In this document: piece after piece, positions 1 through 5,795 of the stretch
How the letters are laid out: each line of letters starts with the position of its first letter
How positions within the stretch are numbered: the first letter of the stretch is position 1
Assembly (NCBI GenBank): GCA_016301965.1
Contig: JAEDOO010000092.1
Coordinates: forward strand, 1-7,510
Length of the DNA stretch: 7,510 nucleotides
Origin: Lachnospiraceae bacterium
GTDB lineage: Bacteria; Bacillota; Clostridia; Lachnospirales; Lachnospiraceae
Reading direction: 5' to 3'
Program-made: the position numbers and the translations under genes
Notes under the pieces: model-generated
Seen by the model: the letters and a program-made list of their open reading frames with translations, nothing else
Told to the model about the DNA's origin: nothing
The model's database searches: none

Positions 1-57
1 ATTGTACCACGAAGATGCGTCTAACTTGTAAAACTTAAAATCAAAATATCCACAATC

Positions 58-90
58 TGTCTATTTTTCCTATCTGAGCAAAAATAGACA
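58..90. repeat. Perfect 11-bp inverted repeat
   Basis: The arms TGTCTATTTTT (58-68) and AAAAATAGACA (80-90) are perfect reverse complements, separated by 11 bases (69-79). On the plus strand the right arm is followed by TTTTC, so it could be a weak terminator for a plus-strand gene lying left of the window. The long loop and A/T-rich stem fit a protein-binding dyad equally well. No gene is visible in 1-234 to decide between these readings. Confidence 0.45.
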
Positions 91-123
91 TTTTCAATAC
101 ATACATTCATCAAAAACAACTTT

Positions 124-169
124 ATAAAAAAAGAACCCTGCAAATCTCTGCACAGTTCTTTATTTTTTG
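124..169 (-). terminator. Bidirectional intrinsic terminator after the acetyltransferase gene
   Basis: The stem pairs AAAGAAC (130-136) with GTTCTTT (155-161), then, after a 2x2 mismatch, TGCA (139-142) with TGCA (149-152), closing a 6-base loop. Read on the minus strand, the stem runs into a run of seven T, as expected for an intrinsic terminator about 75 bases past the acetyltransferase stop. The plus strand also has a T-rich tail (TATTTTTTG), so it may stop transcription both ways. Confidence 0.75.
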
Positions 170-234
170 TATACACCGCGTTTCCATTTGCACAATCACT
201 ATTCCTTAATAGCGAAAATCATTTTTGATTATTT

Positions 235-528
235 TCAGCTGCAGCAGTTAAAATCCTGCACCAGATACTGATATTCCGGATGTTTATAAAACCATTTGAC
301 CGCATAGCTGCAGGAAAGATAGGCTTTGAGACGGCGCTCCCGCAGATAATCCGCCAGCGCATGCATCAGCTGATCGCCAATACCCTGTCCACGGCAGCTG
401 GGAGATACATAAGTGTGCGTAACCTCGATCAAACCCTCTGCTGCTGTTTCAAAATTCACTTCACCCAGAATAAGGTCTGCGTTTTCCTCTCTGCATTGAA
501 TGCTGTTTTTCTCATAGATGAATTTCAT
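235..528 (-). CDS. Small GNAT-family N-acetyltransferase (YjdJ-like)
   Basis: This is a 97-residue protein of the short GNAT class (Acetyltransf_CG/YjdJ-like), predicted to be cytoplasmic and to transfer acetyl from acetyl-CoA; the substrate is unknown. The acetyl-CoA pyrophosphate loop is visible as RGQGIG at residues 46-51, after the beta strand IEVTHTYVSP (about 34-43). The C-terminal motif LSCSYAVKWFYKHPEYQ (about 71-87) is characteristic of this subfamily, and the length matches it. The ATG at 528 is chosen because AGCAGGA sits about 7 bases upstream and the GNAT fold begins here. The same frame stays open a further 121 codons upstream, but that part only translates a tandem repeat and has no convincing start. 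The repeat array abuts this start codon directly. The EamA gene upstream on the same strand has no clear terminator, so read-through into this gene is possible. The C-terminus ends in a Cys pair (NCCS). Confidence 0.85.
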   Translation of the reverse strand: MKFIYEKNSIQCREENADLILGEVNFETAAEGLIEVTHTYVSPSCRGQGIGDQLMHALADYLRERRLKAYLSCSYAVKWFYKHPEYQYLVQDFNCCS

Positions 529-955
529 GATTTTTCCTGCTTTCTTTTGGATTTTTTCATGTTTTCTACTGTGTTTTGCCCAATTTGCGCTTGTCTCTGG
601 ATTCTGTTTGGATGTTTTTTCTGCGTTTTCGCTGATTATTCCCAATTCACACTTGCTTTGGCTTCTTTTTGGATATTTTTCTGCATTTTCGCTGATTGCA
701 CCCAATCCACACTTGTTTCTGGCTTCTTTTTGGATGTTTTTTCTGCACTCTCGCTGGTTACGCCCAATCCACGCATGCTTCTCGCTTCTTTTTGGATGTA
801 TTTCTGCACTCTCGCTGATTTTGCCCAATTCACGCATGCTTCTGACTTCTGTTTGGATGTTTTTTTCTGCGTTTTCGCTGATTACATCCAATCCACACTT
901 GCTTTTGTCTTCTTTTTAAGTGTTTTCTGCGTTTTCACGGATTTTGTTCAATTTT
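529..955. repeat. Degenerate tandem array of ~61-bp units (six full copies plus partial ends)
   Basis: The landmark CCAAT (plus strand) recurs at 580, 642, 702, 764, 825 and 888, with TCAAT at 948. This gives unit lengths of 62, 60, 62, 61, 63 and 60 bases. Each unit reads, in order, CCAAT, then CACRCWTGCTT, CTTCTTTTTGGATG, a T-run, CTGC and TCGCTGATT, with point differences. A shortened copy lies at 529-579 and a fragment at 948-960. The plus strand is T-rich and the minus strand A/purine-rich, unlike the flanking genes. Length differences fall largely in the homopolymer runs, and units are not multiples of three, so no peptide frame is kept. There are no unique spacers, so it is not CRISPR. 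On the minus strand it would form the leader of the acetyltransferase mRNA. Its function is unknown. Confidence 0.9.
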
Positions 956-971
956 CATATCTTCCGGGATA

Positions 972-977
972 ATTATA
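972..977 (-). promoter_or_regulatory. Possible -10 box upstream of the repeat array
   Basis: TATAAT on the minus strand lies just before the repeat array and would start a transcript near position 965, giving a leader of about 437 bases before the acetyltransferase ATG. No good -35 box stands 16-18 bases upstream, so this is a weak call. Read-through from the EamA gene is the alternative source of transcription. Confidence 0.3.
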
Positions 978-1023
978 TTGTGTAATAAAAGTTTAGCACG
1001 ATTTCAGTTATTGCAGTTTCTTC

Positions 1024-1890
1024 CTACGCCAGGATGGCCATCAGCAAGGTTCCTGCTACCATCAGTCCCAGGCCCGCAGCAGATCTTTTTTTCAGCTTCT
1101 CGCCAAAGAATATGTAGGAAAAGGCGATGGTCACCACAATACTCAGCTTATCGATGGGCACTACCACGCTGACTACGCCATTCTGGATCGCATAGTAGTA
1201 ACACAGCCAGGAAGCGCCGGTGGCCAAGCCCGACAGATTGATAAACAGAAGCTCCCGTCGGTCAATGCTCTTTACCTGGGTCTGTTTGCCTCTGGCGAAA
1301 ACAATGATCCAGGCCATCACCAGCACCACACAGGTACGAATGGCTGTCCCCAGATTGGATTCTACGCCGGAAATACCTACCTTGGCAAGTATGGAAGTCA
1401 GCGCCGCAAACACGGCAGACAATACCGCATAAATGTACCAGCCTTTTTTCTGCTCCGTAGAAGAAGTATCTTTTTTCTCGATCATCAGGAATACGCCGAT
1501 ACCGATCAGCGCCACGCCCACCAGCTTCACCGCCAGATGATTGGTCTCCTGAAAAATCACGATGGCCAGAAGCACCGTAAGAATCGTACTGGATTTATCG
1601 ATGGGTACCACTTTGTTAATGTCTGCCATGGACAAAGCTTTAAAATAGCAGATCCAGGACATGCCGGTGGCCAGACCGGAGAGGATCAGAAACAGAAAGG
1701 ACTTGGGTTCGATCTGGGAGATCGTACCAGCGGATCCCACCACAAACACCATGATCCAGGAAAAGATCAGCACCATTACTGTGCGCACCGCCGTTGCCAC
1801 ATCAGAATCCGTATGTTTGATTCCGCATTTTGCCAGAATAGCCGTCAAGCCGGCAAATATAGATGATAATACAGCCATTAGAAGCCACAT
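1024..1890 (-). CDS. EamA/DMT-family membrane transporter
   Basis: This 288-residue integral membrane protein has two tandem EamA domains and about ten hydrophobic segments, as expected for the drug/metabolite transporter superfamily. The internal duplication is plain: FAGLTAILAKCGI near the N-terminus matches FAALTSILAKVGI at the start of the second half. LSGLATGMSWICYF with VVPIDKSS matches LSGLATGASWLCYY with VVPIDKLS. Family members export or import small metabolites; the substrate cannot be told from sequence. The start MWLLMAV is chosen because AAAGGAGA lies 6-7 bases upstream of it. An in-frame ATG 12 codons earlier (1926) falls inside the -10 box of the gene's own promoter and so cannot be on the message. 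It appears monocistronic from a strong promoter. No clear terminator follows the stop, so transcripts may continue into the repeat array and the acetyltransferase gene. Confidence 0.9.
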   Translation of the reverse strand: MWLLMAVLSSIFAGLTAILAKCGIKHTDSDVATAVRTVMVLIFSWIMVFVVGSAGTISQIEPKSFLFLILSGLATGMSWICYFKALSMADINKVVPIDKSSTILTVLLAIVIFQETNHLAVKLVGVALIGIGVFLMIEKKDTSSTEQKKGWYIYAVLSAVFAALTSILAKVGISGVESNLGTAIRTCVVLVMAWIIVFARGKQTQVKSIDRRELLFINLSGLATGASWLCYYYAIQNGVVSVVVPIDKLSIVVTIAFSYIFFGEKLKKRSAAGLGLMVAGTLLMAILA

Positions 1891-1924
1891 AATATGTCTC
1901 CTTTTTCGTAAACCATTTTCTTCC

Positions 1925-1952
1925 ATTATAGTTTACTGAGAAAAATTGTCAA
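1925..1952 (-). promoter_or_regulatory. Sigma-A-type promoter of the EamA transporter gene
   Basis: On the minus strand a perfect TTGACA (1947-1952) is followed after 16 bases by a perfect TATAAT (1925-1930). Transcription would start near 1918, leaving a leader of about 28 bases with the AAAGGAGA ribosome site before the ATG at 1890. The consensus match suggests strong, probably constitutive expression unless a repressor acts here. No dyad overlaps it. Confidence 0.85.
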
Positions 1953-1988
1953 TCAGGCATTCCTCCCACCATTTTCCACAACGTAAAT

Positions 1989-2012
1989 GGGTCATCCCCA
2001 AAGGGATGACCC
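1989..2012 (-). terminator. Perfect 10-bp hairpin after the IclR-reductase operon
   Basis: GGGTCATCCC (1989-1998) and GGGATGACCC (2003-2012) form a perfect 10-bp stem with a 4-base loop, beginning 15 bases past the reductase stop codon. On the minus strand it is followed by ATTTACG rather than a full T-run. It would therefore be a modest intrinsic terminator or a 3'-end stabilising hairpin. It separates this operon from the EamA promoter. Confidence 0.6.
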
Positions 2013-2027
2013 TCACTTCCCATATTA

Positions 2028-2939
2028 TCAATCTTTCATTCCAAACTTCTTCGCAATCATCTCATAATGCGGCATCTCCACGTGATATTTTCTCCCCATT
2101 CTCACCGGTTCAAACACCAGGCCGTCAATCTCCGAATCCTTCCCGGCCCAGATATCCCTCTGCATGGAAGTCGAAGCATTGGCATCCAGCCCATCCAGAA
2201 TATCCAGATTCGTCTGCACGATGTCGATATCAAAGGGAATACCCATAGCCACTGCCAGCGCATCGATCTCCCGCATACAATCCGCAAAAAGCTGACGCTC
2301 TTCTCCTTCTTTCTGAAAGACTCCGGCACTGGCATCAAAATACAGGCCGCAGGCCGCCATAGGCGCCACATAGGCATACTTCTTGAAAGTATCTCTTTTC
2401 ACATAATCCGTAAGCAGCGGTGTGATTCCCGCATCCCGCAGATCACTCTCGATAGTCTTCAGTTCCGAACGATAATCTTTGCTGTCCCTGACGCCAAAAA
2501 CCACCCGGAAAATATCCCCTTTTTGCCAGATCCGTCCTGGTTCCTTAATTTCCGCCGCAATATAGATACAACCATCCAGAACAAGGCTGTTCGGAATCTC
2601 TTTCTGCAGCGCACTACCCGTTCCGTAAATATTCAGAATCGGCAGGATAATCGTATGCTTGTCCGCATGTTTCTGAAGAAAAGGAACCACAGAATCCAGA
2701 GAATATCCTTTGACACACACAAAGATCACATCCGGGATCTCTGTATATTCCGCTTCTGTCATGGCCCGCACCGCAGCCGTAAAGGTTCCCCGATGGGGCG
2801 TATCTACAGTCAGTCCTTCCTCCTGCATGGCTTTTAGATGTTTCCCTCTGGCAATCACGGTTACATCCTTTTTTGCGTCCGTCAGATATGCGGCCAGACT
2901 GCCTCCGCAGCCGCCGGCTCCAATGATACAGTACTTCAT
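2028..2939 (-). CDS. Ketopantoate reductase-like (ApbA/PanE family) dehydrogenase
   Basis: This 303-residue cytoplasmic NAD(P)H-dependent 2-keto acid reductase belongs to the ApbA/PanE superfamily. The N-terminus carries a Rossmann loop GAGGCG (residues 7-12), then VTVIARGKHLKAM, where the Arg (31) and Lys (33) after the second strand suggest NADPH preference. The C-terminal helical domain begins near residue 180. Lys187 in TFKKYAY and Glu270 in the SEIDG motif align with the catalytic Lys and Glu of PanE (family knowledge, aligned by eye). The Asn residues that usually follow the catalytic Lys appear to be replaced (Val191, Ala195), so ketopantoate may not be the substrate. AGGAGAGG precedes the ATG. 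The gene lies 27 bases behind the IclR gene, so the two form an operon divergent from eda-kdgK. This context suggests a role with a sugar-derived 2-keto acid, which is inference. Confidence 0.85.
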   Translation of the reverse strand: MKYCIIGAGGCGGSLAAYLTDAKKDVTVIARGKHLKAMQEEGLTVDTPHRGTFTAAVRAMTEAEYTEIPDVIFVCVKGYSLDSVVPFLQKHADKHTIILPILNIYGTGSALQKEIPNSLVLDGCIYIAAEIKEPGRIWQKGDIFRVVFGVRDSKDYRSELKTIESDLRDAGITPLLTDYVKRDTFKKYAYVAPMAACGLYFDASAGVFQKEGEERQLFADCMREIDALAVAMGIPFDIDIVQTNLDILDGLDANASTSMQRDIWAGKDSEIDGLVFEPVRMGRKYHVEMPHYEMIAKKFGMKD

Positions 2940-2966
2940 ATTCTTCCCTCTCCTGTCTATATTCTT

Positions 2967-3728
2967 CTAAATCGTTGTCTCGATCTCCCGTTTTGCCGCC
3001 AGCACATCTTTGGCCAACGCTGCGATCCGGTCATTGTCCATCCGTCCTATCGGTGCGGAAATACTGAAGGCGTATTCCGAAGGACAGCCGGGAATATCCA
3101 GAGAAGCCGCGATACAGCGCACGCCAACCTCATTTTCTTCATTATCCAGAGCGTATCCTCTGCCCCTGACCTCATCCAGCTCATGCAGAAAGTCAGCATA
3201 ATCCGTGATCGTATAGGGCGTCACCCGCACGATCTGACTCTCCTGCCACAGCCGTGCCACATTTTTTTCTTCCATGGTTGCGGCAATAGCCTTTCCCACC
3301 CCGGAACGATAGACGGGAATCCGGCTTCCGATCTGAGATACCATGTGGAATGCGTTTCTGGTGGATTCTACTTTATCGACATATACCACCTCGGCCCCTT
3401 CCCTTTTCACAAAATGAACCGTTTCCCCCGAGCTCTCCATAAGTTTTCTCAGGCAGGGCCTTACCCTGGCAATAATATCCATACGGCTGATCACCTGGCT
3501 GGACAGATGTACGATCTTATAGGAAAGCTCATACCGGCTGTCCTCCTCTCTTTGCCGCACATATCCCATATACTGCAGCGATGTGAGGATACGGTGGGCT
3601 GTACTTTTATTTAATTCCAGCGCATCCGCCACTTCCATCAGATTGCTGGCTCCATGCTCTGCCAGATATTCCATTGCGCCAAACAACCGTCCTGCAACCT
3701 GGATAGGATTTTTGTTCTGTTCTGCCAT
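2967..3728 (-). CDS. IclR-family transcriptional regulator
   Basis: This is a 253-residue DNA-binding regulator with the two-domain IclR architecture. A winged helix-turn-helix spans residues about 10-60, with recognition helix NKSTAHRILTSL (40-51) and wing YVRQREEDSRYEL. The effector-binding domain spans about 75-250 and includes the family motif GVRCIAAS (202-209). The start chosen is the second Met of the frame (ATG at 3728), because GAGGA lies 6 bases before it; the Met two codons earlier would touch the ribosome site. IclR proteins often repress catabolic operons and are released by a pathway metabolite. Here the divergent aldolase-kinase operon is the obvious target, and a 15-bp IclR-like palindrome lies at its transcription start. 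KDG, KDPG or a related keto acid is a reasonable ligand guess (inference). It is co-transcribed with the downstream reductase. Confidence 0.9.
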   Translation of the reverse strand: MAEQNKNPIQVAGRLFGAMEYLAEHGASNLMEVADALELNKSTAHRILTSLQYMGYVRQREEDSRYELSYKIVHLSSQVISRMDIIARVRPCLRKLMESSGETVHFVKREGAEVVYVDKVESTRNAFHMVSQIGSRIPVYRSGVGKAIAATMEEKNVARLWQESQIVRVTPYTITDYADFLHELDEVRGRGYALDNEENEVGVRCIAASLDIPGCPSEYAFSISAPIGRMDNDRIAALAKDVLAAKREIETTI

Positions 3729-3793
3729 TTTCATTCCTCATTTCGTCCATTTTTTGTCTGGGTCAATTGGCGGAAGGTTTTTCCATTCCACAA

Positions 3794-3802
3794 TACGGAA
3801 CT
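3794..3802. promoter_or_regulatory. Possible IclR half-site at the divergent promoter
   Basis: TACGGAACT matches TATGGAACT, one half of the palindrome at 3921-3945 read on the minus strand, in 8 of 9 bases. It covers the predicted start site (near 3796) of the iclR-reductase transcript and sits directly beside its -10 box, where a bound regulator could give autorepression. The other half-site is not evident, so this is tentative. Confidence 0.3.
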
Positions 3803-3831
3803 ATAATAGCACAGCCCTCCTTTTATGGCAA
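3803..3831 (-). promoter_or_regulatory. Promoter of the iclR-reductase operon
   Basis: On the minus strand TTGCCA (3826-3831) and TATTAT (3803-3808) are separated by 17 bases, each with five of six consensus matches. A TGC directly before the -10 gives an extended -10 element. The predicted start is near 3796, leaving a leader of about 68 bases before the iclR ATG. Confidence 0.65.
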
Positions 3832-3848
3832 GGGCGAGATATGCCCAT

Positions 3849-3875
3849 AAAATCCGGATTTTTTATTTTAAAATA
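3849..3875. promoter_or_regulatory. Two adjacent A/T-rich palindromes upstream of the eda promoter
   Basis: AAAATCCGGATTTT (3849-3862) is a perfect 14-bp palindrome and TATTTTAAAATA (3864-3875) a perfect 12-bp one. They lie side by side just upstream of the -35 box at 3880, where an UP element or an additional regulator site would be placed. Short palindromes arise easily in A/T-rich DNA, so function is uncertain. Confidence 0.35.
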
Positions 3876-3879
3876 TGTA

Positions 3880-3907
3880 TTGACTTTTTTCTTCAGGAGA
3901 TTATAAT
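3880..3907 (+). promoter_or_regulatory. Promoter of the eda-kdgK operon
   Basis: TTGACT (3880-3885) and a perfect TATAAT (3902-3907) are separated by 16 bases. Transcription would begin near 3914, giving a leader of about 55 bases that contains the IclR-like palindrome and the AAAGAGG ribosome site of eda. Its near-consensus boxes imply a strong promoter that needs repression when substrate is absent. Confidence 0.8.
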
Positions 3908-3920
3908 GTAGATAAATCCA

Positions 3921-3945
3921 TATTATGAAACTAAGTTCCATAATA
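3921..3945. promoter_or_regulatory. Candidate IclR-family operator
   Basis: A 25-bp palindrome has a core TGAAACTAAGTTCCA (3926-3940) flanked by TATTA on the left and TAATA on the right. Only one symmetric pair of positions and the central base break the symmetry. The layout TGRAAC-TNA-GTTYCA resembles the known 15-bp E. coli IclR-type site (TGG-AAATNATTT-CCA pattern). It sits about 7-31 bases into the predicted eda transcript, a position where binding would block transcription. Confidence 0.7.
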
Positions 3946-3969
3946 TAAAACTCATTAAAGAGGCCACTC

Positions 3970-4608
3970 ATGAACAAAGTATTGGAAAGTTTAAAAGAAA
4001 TCGGTATTGTACCCGTAGTTGTGCTTGATGACGCCAAAGACGCTGCGCCGCTGGCCGAAGCATTGATCGAAGGCGGTCTTCCCTGTGCAGAAGTTACCTT
4101 CCGTACCGCTGCCGCAGAAGAATCCATCCGGATCATGGCAGAGAAATATCCTGAAATGCTGGTTGGCGCCGGTACTGTTCTGACCATCGATCAGGTAAAC
4201 CGCGCTGTTAAAGCCGGAGCCAAATTCATCGTCAGCCCCGGTCTGAATCCGCAGGTGGTACAGTACTGTCAGAATATCGGTGTGCCCATCACCCCCGGCA
4301 TCCAGACACCCACTGAGATCGAGCAGGCTCTTAGCCTTGGTCTTGACGTAGTCAAATTCTTCCCGGCAGAGCCGGCAGGCGGCCTGAAGATGATCAAAGC
4401 CATCGCCGCTCCCTATACCACCCTCACCTTTATGCCCACCGGCGGCATCAACGCACAGAATGTTAAAGAATATCTGGCTTACAATCGTATCCTTGCCTGC
4501 GGCGGCAGCTGGATGGTGAAAAACGATCTGGTCAAAGCCGGTGATTTTGACAAGATTAAAGAGATGACCAGAGAAGCCGCAGCCATCGTTAAAGAAATCC
4601 GCGGTTAA
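3970..4608 (+). CDS. eda: 2-dehydro-3-deoxy-6-phosphogluconate (KDPG/KHG) aldolase
   Basis: This 212-residue cytoplasmic class I aldolase cleaves KDPG to pyruvate and glyceraldehyde-3-phosphate. Many members also cleave 4-hydroxy-2-oxoglutarate. The single TIM-barrel domain shows all family landmarks: PVVVLDD near the N-terminus, the catalytic Glu41 and Arg45 in EVTFRT (41-46), GAGTVL (66-71), the P-rich SPGLNP (89-94), the Schiff-base Lys129 in VVKFFPAE, and the phosphate-binding PTGGI (156-160). The length is typical. AAAGAGG lies 6 bases before the ATG. It is first in an operon with the KDG kinase, whose product is its substrate; 57 bases separate the genes. Expression likely depends on the promoter at 3880-3907 and the palindrome behind it. 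No enzyme that makes KDG (UxuA/B-type or pectin lyase) is in the window, so supply of the precursor must be encoded elsewhere. Confidence 0.95.
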   Translation: MNKVLESLKEIGIVPVVVLDDAKDAAPLAEALIEGGLPCAEVTFRTAAAEESIRIMAEKYPEMLVGAGTVLTIDQVNRAVKAGAKFIVSPGLNPQVVQYCQNIGVPITPGIQTPTEIEQALSLGLDVVKFFPAEPAGGLKMIKAIAAPYTTLTFMPTGGINAQNVKEYLAYNRILACGGSWMVKNDLVKAGDFDKIKEMTREAAAIVKEIRG

Positions 4609-4610
4609 CC

Positions 4611-4630
4611 GGCATACAAAAAAATATGCC
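4611..4630 (+). other. Small hairpin between eda and kdgK
   Basis: GGCATA (4611-4616) can pair with TATGCC (4625-4630) around an A-rich 8-base loop, just behind the eda stop. There is no T-run after it, so it is not a terminator. It might stabilise or mark a processing point in the two-gene message, but a 6-bp stem can occur by chance. Confidence 0.3.
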
Positions 4631-4665
4631 CCGATCATTCCATAAGTATTCAGGAGGAATTTGTT

Positions 4666-5763
4666 ATGAATCTCAATTTAAAACCTGCAAATGAATGTAC
4701 TTTTGACGCTGTATCCCTGGGAGAAGTCATGCTGAGGCTGGATCCCGGCGAAGGACGTATCCGTACAGCCCGCAGCTTCCGCGCCTGGGAAGGCGGCGGC
4801 GAATACAATGTAGTCCGCGGTCTGCGCCGCTGCTTCGGCATGAAAACTGCCGTACTCACCGCTTTTGCCGACAACGAAGTAGGCAAGCTCATGGAAGACT
4901 TTATCCTGCAGGGCGGTGTGGACACCTCTCTGATCCACTGGATGCCCACAGACGGTATCGGCCGTGTATGCAGAAACGGTCTGAACTTTACAGAAAGAGG
5001 CTTTGGTATCCGTGGCGCTGTGGGCTGCTCTGACCGTGCCAATACAGCCATCTCCAAAGCTACCCCGGCGGATTTTGATTTTGATTATATTTTCGGTGAG
5101 CTGGGCGTACGTTGGTTCCACACCGGCGGTATCTACGCAGCTCTTTCTGAGCAGTCCTGTGAGACCGTAATTGAAGCTATCAAAACAGCGAAAAAATATG
5201 GCACTGTGGTTTCTTACGATCTGAATTACCGTCCTTCCATGTGGAGCGCCATCGGCGGCCAGGCAAAGGCACAGGAAGTAAACAAAGAAATTGCTAAATA
5301 TGTGGATGTCATGATCGGAAACGAAGAAGATTTCACCGCCTGCCTTGGATTTGAAATTGAAGGAAATGACGCTAATCTGAAAGAACTGAATCTTGACGGA
5401 TACAAAAAAATGATCAACACTGCCGCAGAGACCTATCCGAATTTTAAAGTAGTGGCCACCACTCTGCGTACCGTAAAAACAGCTACTGTCAACGACTGGA
5501 GCGCTATCTGCTGGGCCGACGGTGAGATCTACAAAGCCATGGACTTCAAGGGTCTTGAAATCATGGACCGTGTGGGCGGCGGAGATTCCTTTGCTTCCGG
5601 TCTGATCTACGGACTTATGTCCACCGGTGATCCTGCACAGGCGGTTAACTACGGTGCAGCTCACGGCGCACTGGCAATGACCACCCCCGGAGACACCACT
5701 ATGGCAAGCAAAAAAGAAGTGGAAAATATTATGGCCGGCGGCGGTGCCCGTGTAAAACGCTGA
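4666..5763 (+). CDS. kdgK: PfkB-family sugar kinase, probable 2-keto-3-deoxygluconate kinase
   Basis: This 365-residue cytoplasmic ribokinase/PfkB-fold kinase probably converts KDG plus ATP to KDPG, the substrate of the aldolase encoded just upstream. Visible landmarks are the N-terminal strand AVSLGEVMLRLDP (15-27), the substrate-site glycines WEGGGEYNV (41-49), SYDLNYRP (183-190), the GNEEDF helix (218-223), and the PfkB signature DRVGGGDSFASG (301-312) with catalytic base Asp307. The length is somewhat above the usual 310-345 residues, with small insertions before residue 130 and around 230-250. CAGGAGGA lies about 7 bases before the ATG. The gene is second in the operon and is followed by a long structured 3' UTR and a strong terminator. 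The KDG assignment rests on the neighbouring eda gene as well as sequence; fructokinase or another sugar kinase is the main alternative. Confidence 0.88.
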   Translation: MNLNLKPANECTFDAVSLGEVMLRLDPGEGRIRTARSFRAWEGGGEYNVVRGLRRCFGMKTAVLTAFADNEVGKLMEDFILQGGVDTSLIHWMPTDGIGRVCRNGLNFTERGFGIRGAVGCSDRANTAISKATPADFDFDYIFGELGVRWFHTGGIYAALSEQSCETVIEAIKTAKKYGTVVSYDLNYRPSMWSAIGGQAKAQEVNKEIAKYVDVMIGNEEDFTACLGFEIEGNDANLKELNLDGYKKMINTAAETYPNFKVVATTLRTVKTATVNDWSAICWADGEIYKAMDFKGLEIMDRVGGGDSFASGLIYGLMSTGDPAQAVNYGAAHGALAMTTPGDTTMASKKEVENIMAGGGARVKR

Positions 5764-5795
5764 TACGTTTTTACAACTTTTACTCCTCCTACTGT

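Noticed and set aside
529..891. 121-residue N-terminal extension of the acetyltransferase in the same frame
   Set aside because: It begins at a TTG with no ribosome site and only translates the frame-shifting tandem repeat; the GNAT domain and a good ribosome site begin at 528.
580..947. CRISPR array
   Set aside because: The whole ~61-bp unit repeats; there are no unique spacers between short constant repeats, and no cas genes.
280..972. Long plus-strand frame antisense to the acetyltransferase and array
   Set aside because: The Phe/Ser/Cys-rich peptide is what a T-rich repeat gives by default, it overlaps a convincing gene on the other strand, and no promoter or ribosome site supports it.
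1891..1926. Upstream start (MEENG...) for the EamA transporter
   Set aside because: It overlaps the TATAAT of the gene's own promoter and would not be transcribed; AAAGGAGA favours the ATG at 1890.
2067..2837. Large plus-strand frame antisense to the PanE-like gene
   Set aside because: It is a shadow of the minus-strand gene with no family resemblance or ribosome site.
3729..3734. First Met of the IclR frame as start
   Set aside because: GAGGA touches that ATG directly, leaving no spacing; the Met two codons later has a 6-base gap.
3849..3875. Strong operator claim for the two A/T-rich palindromes
   Set aside because: Palindromes of this size are expected by chance in A/T-rich spacers, so they are kept only as a low-confidence feature.
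4678..5664. Large minus-strand frame antisense to kdgK
   Set aside because: It is a shadow; kdgK carries clear PfkB motifs on the plus strand.
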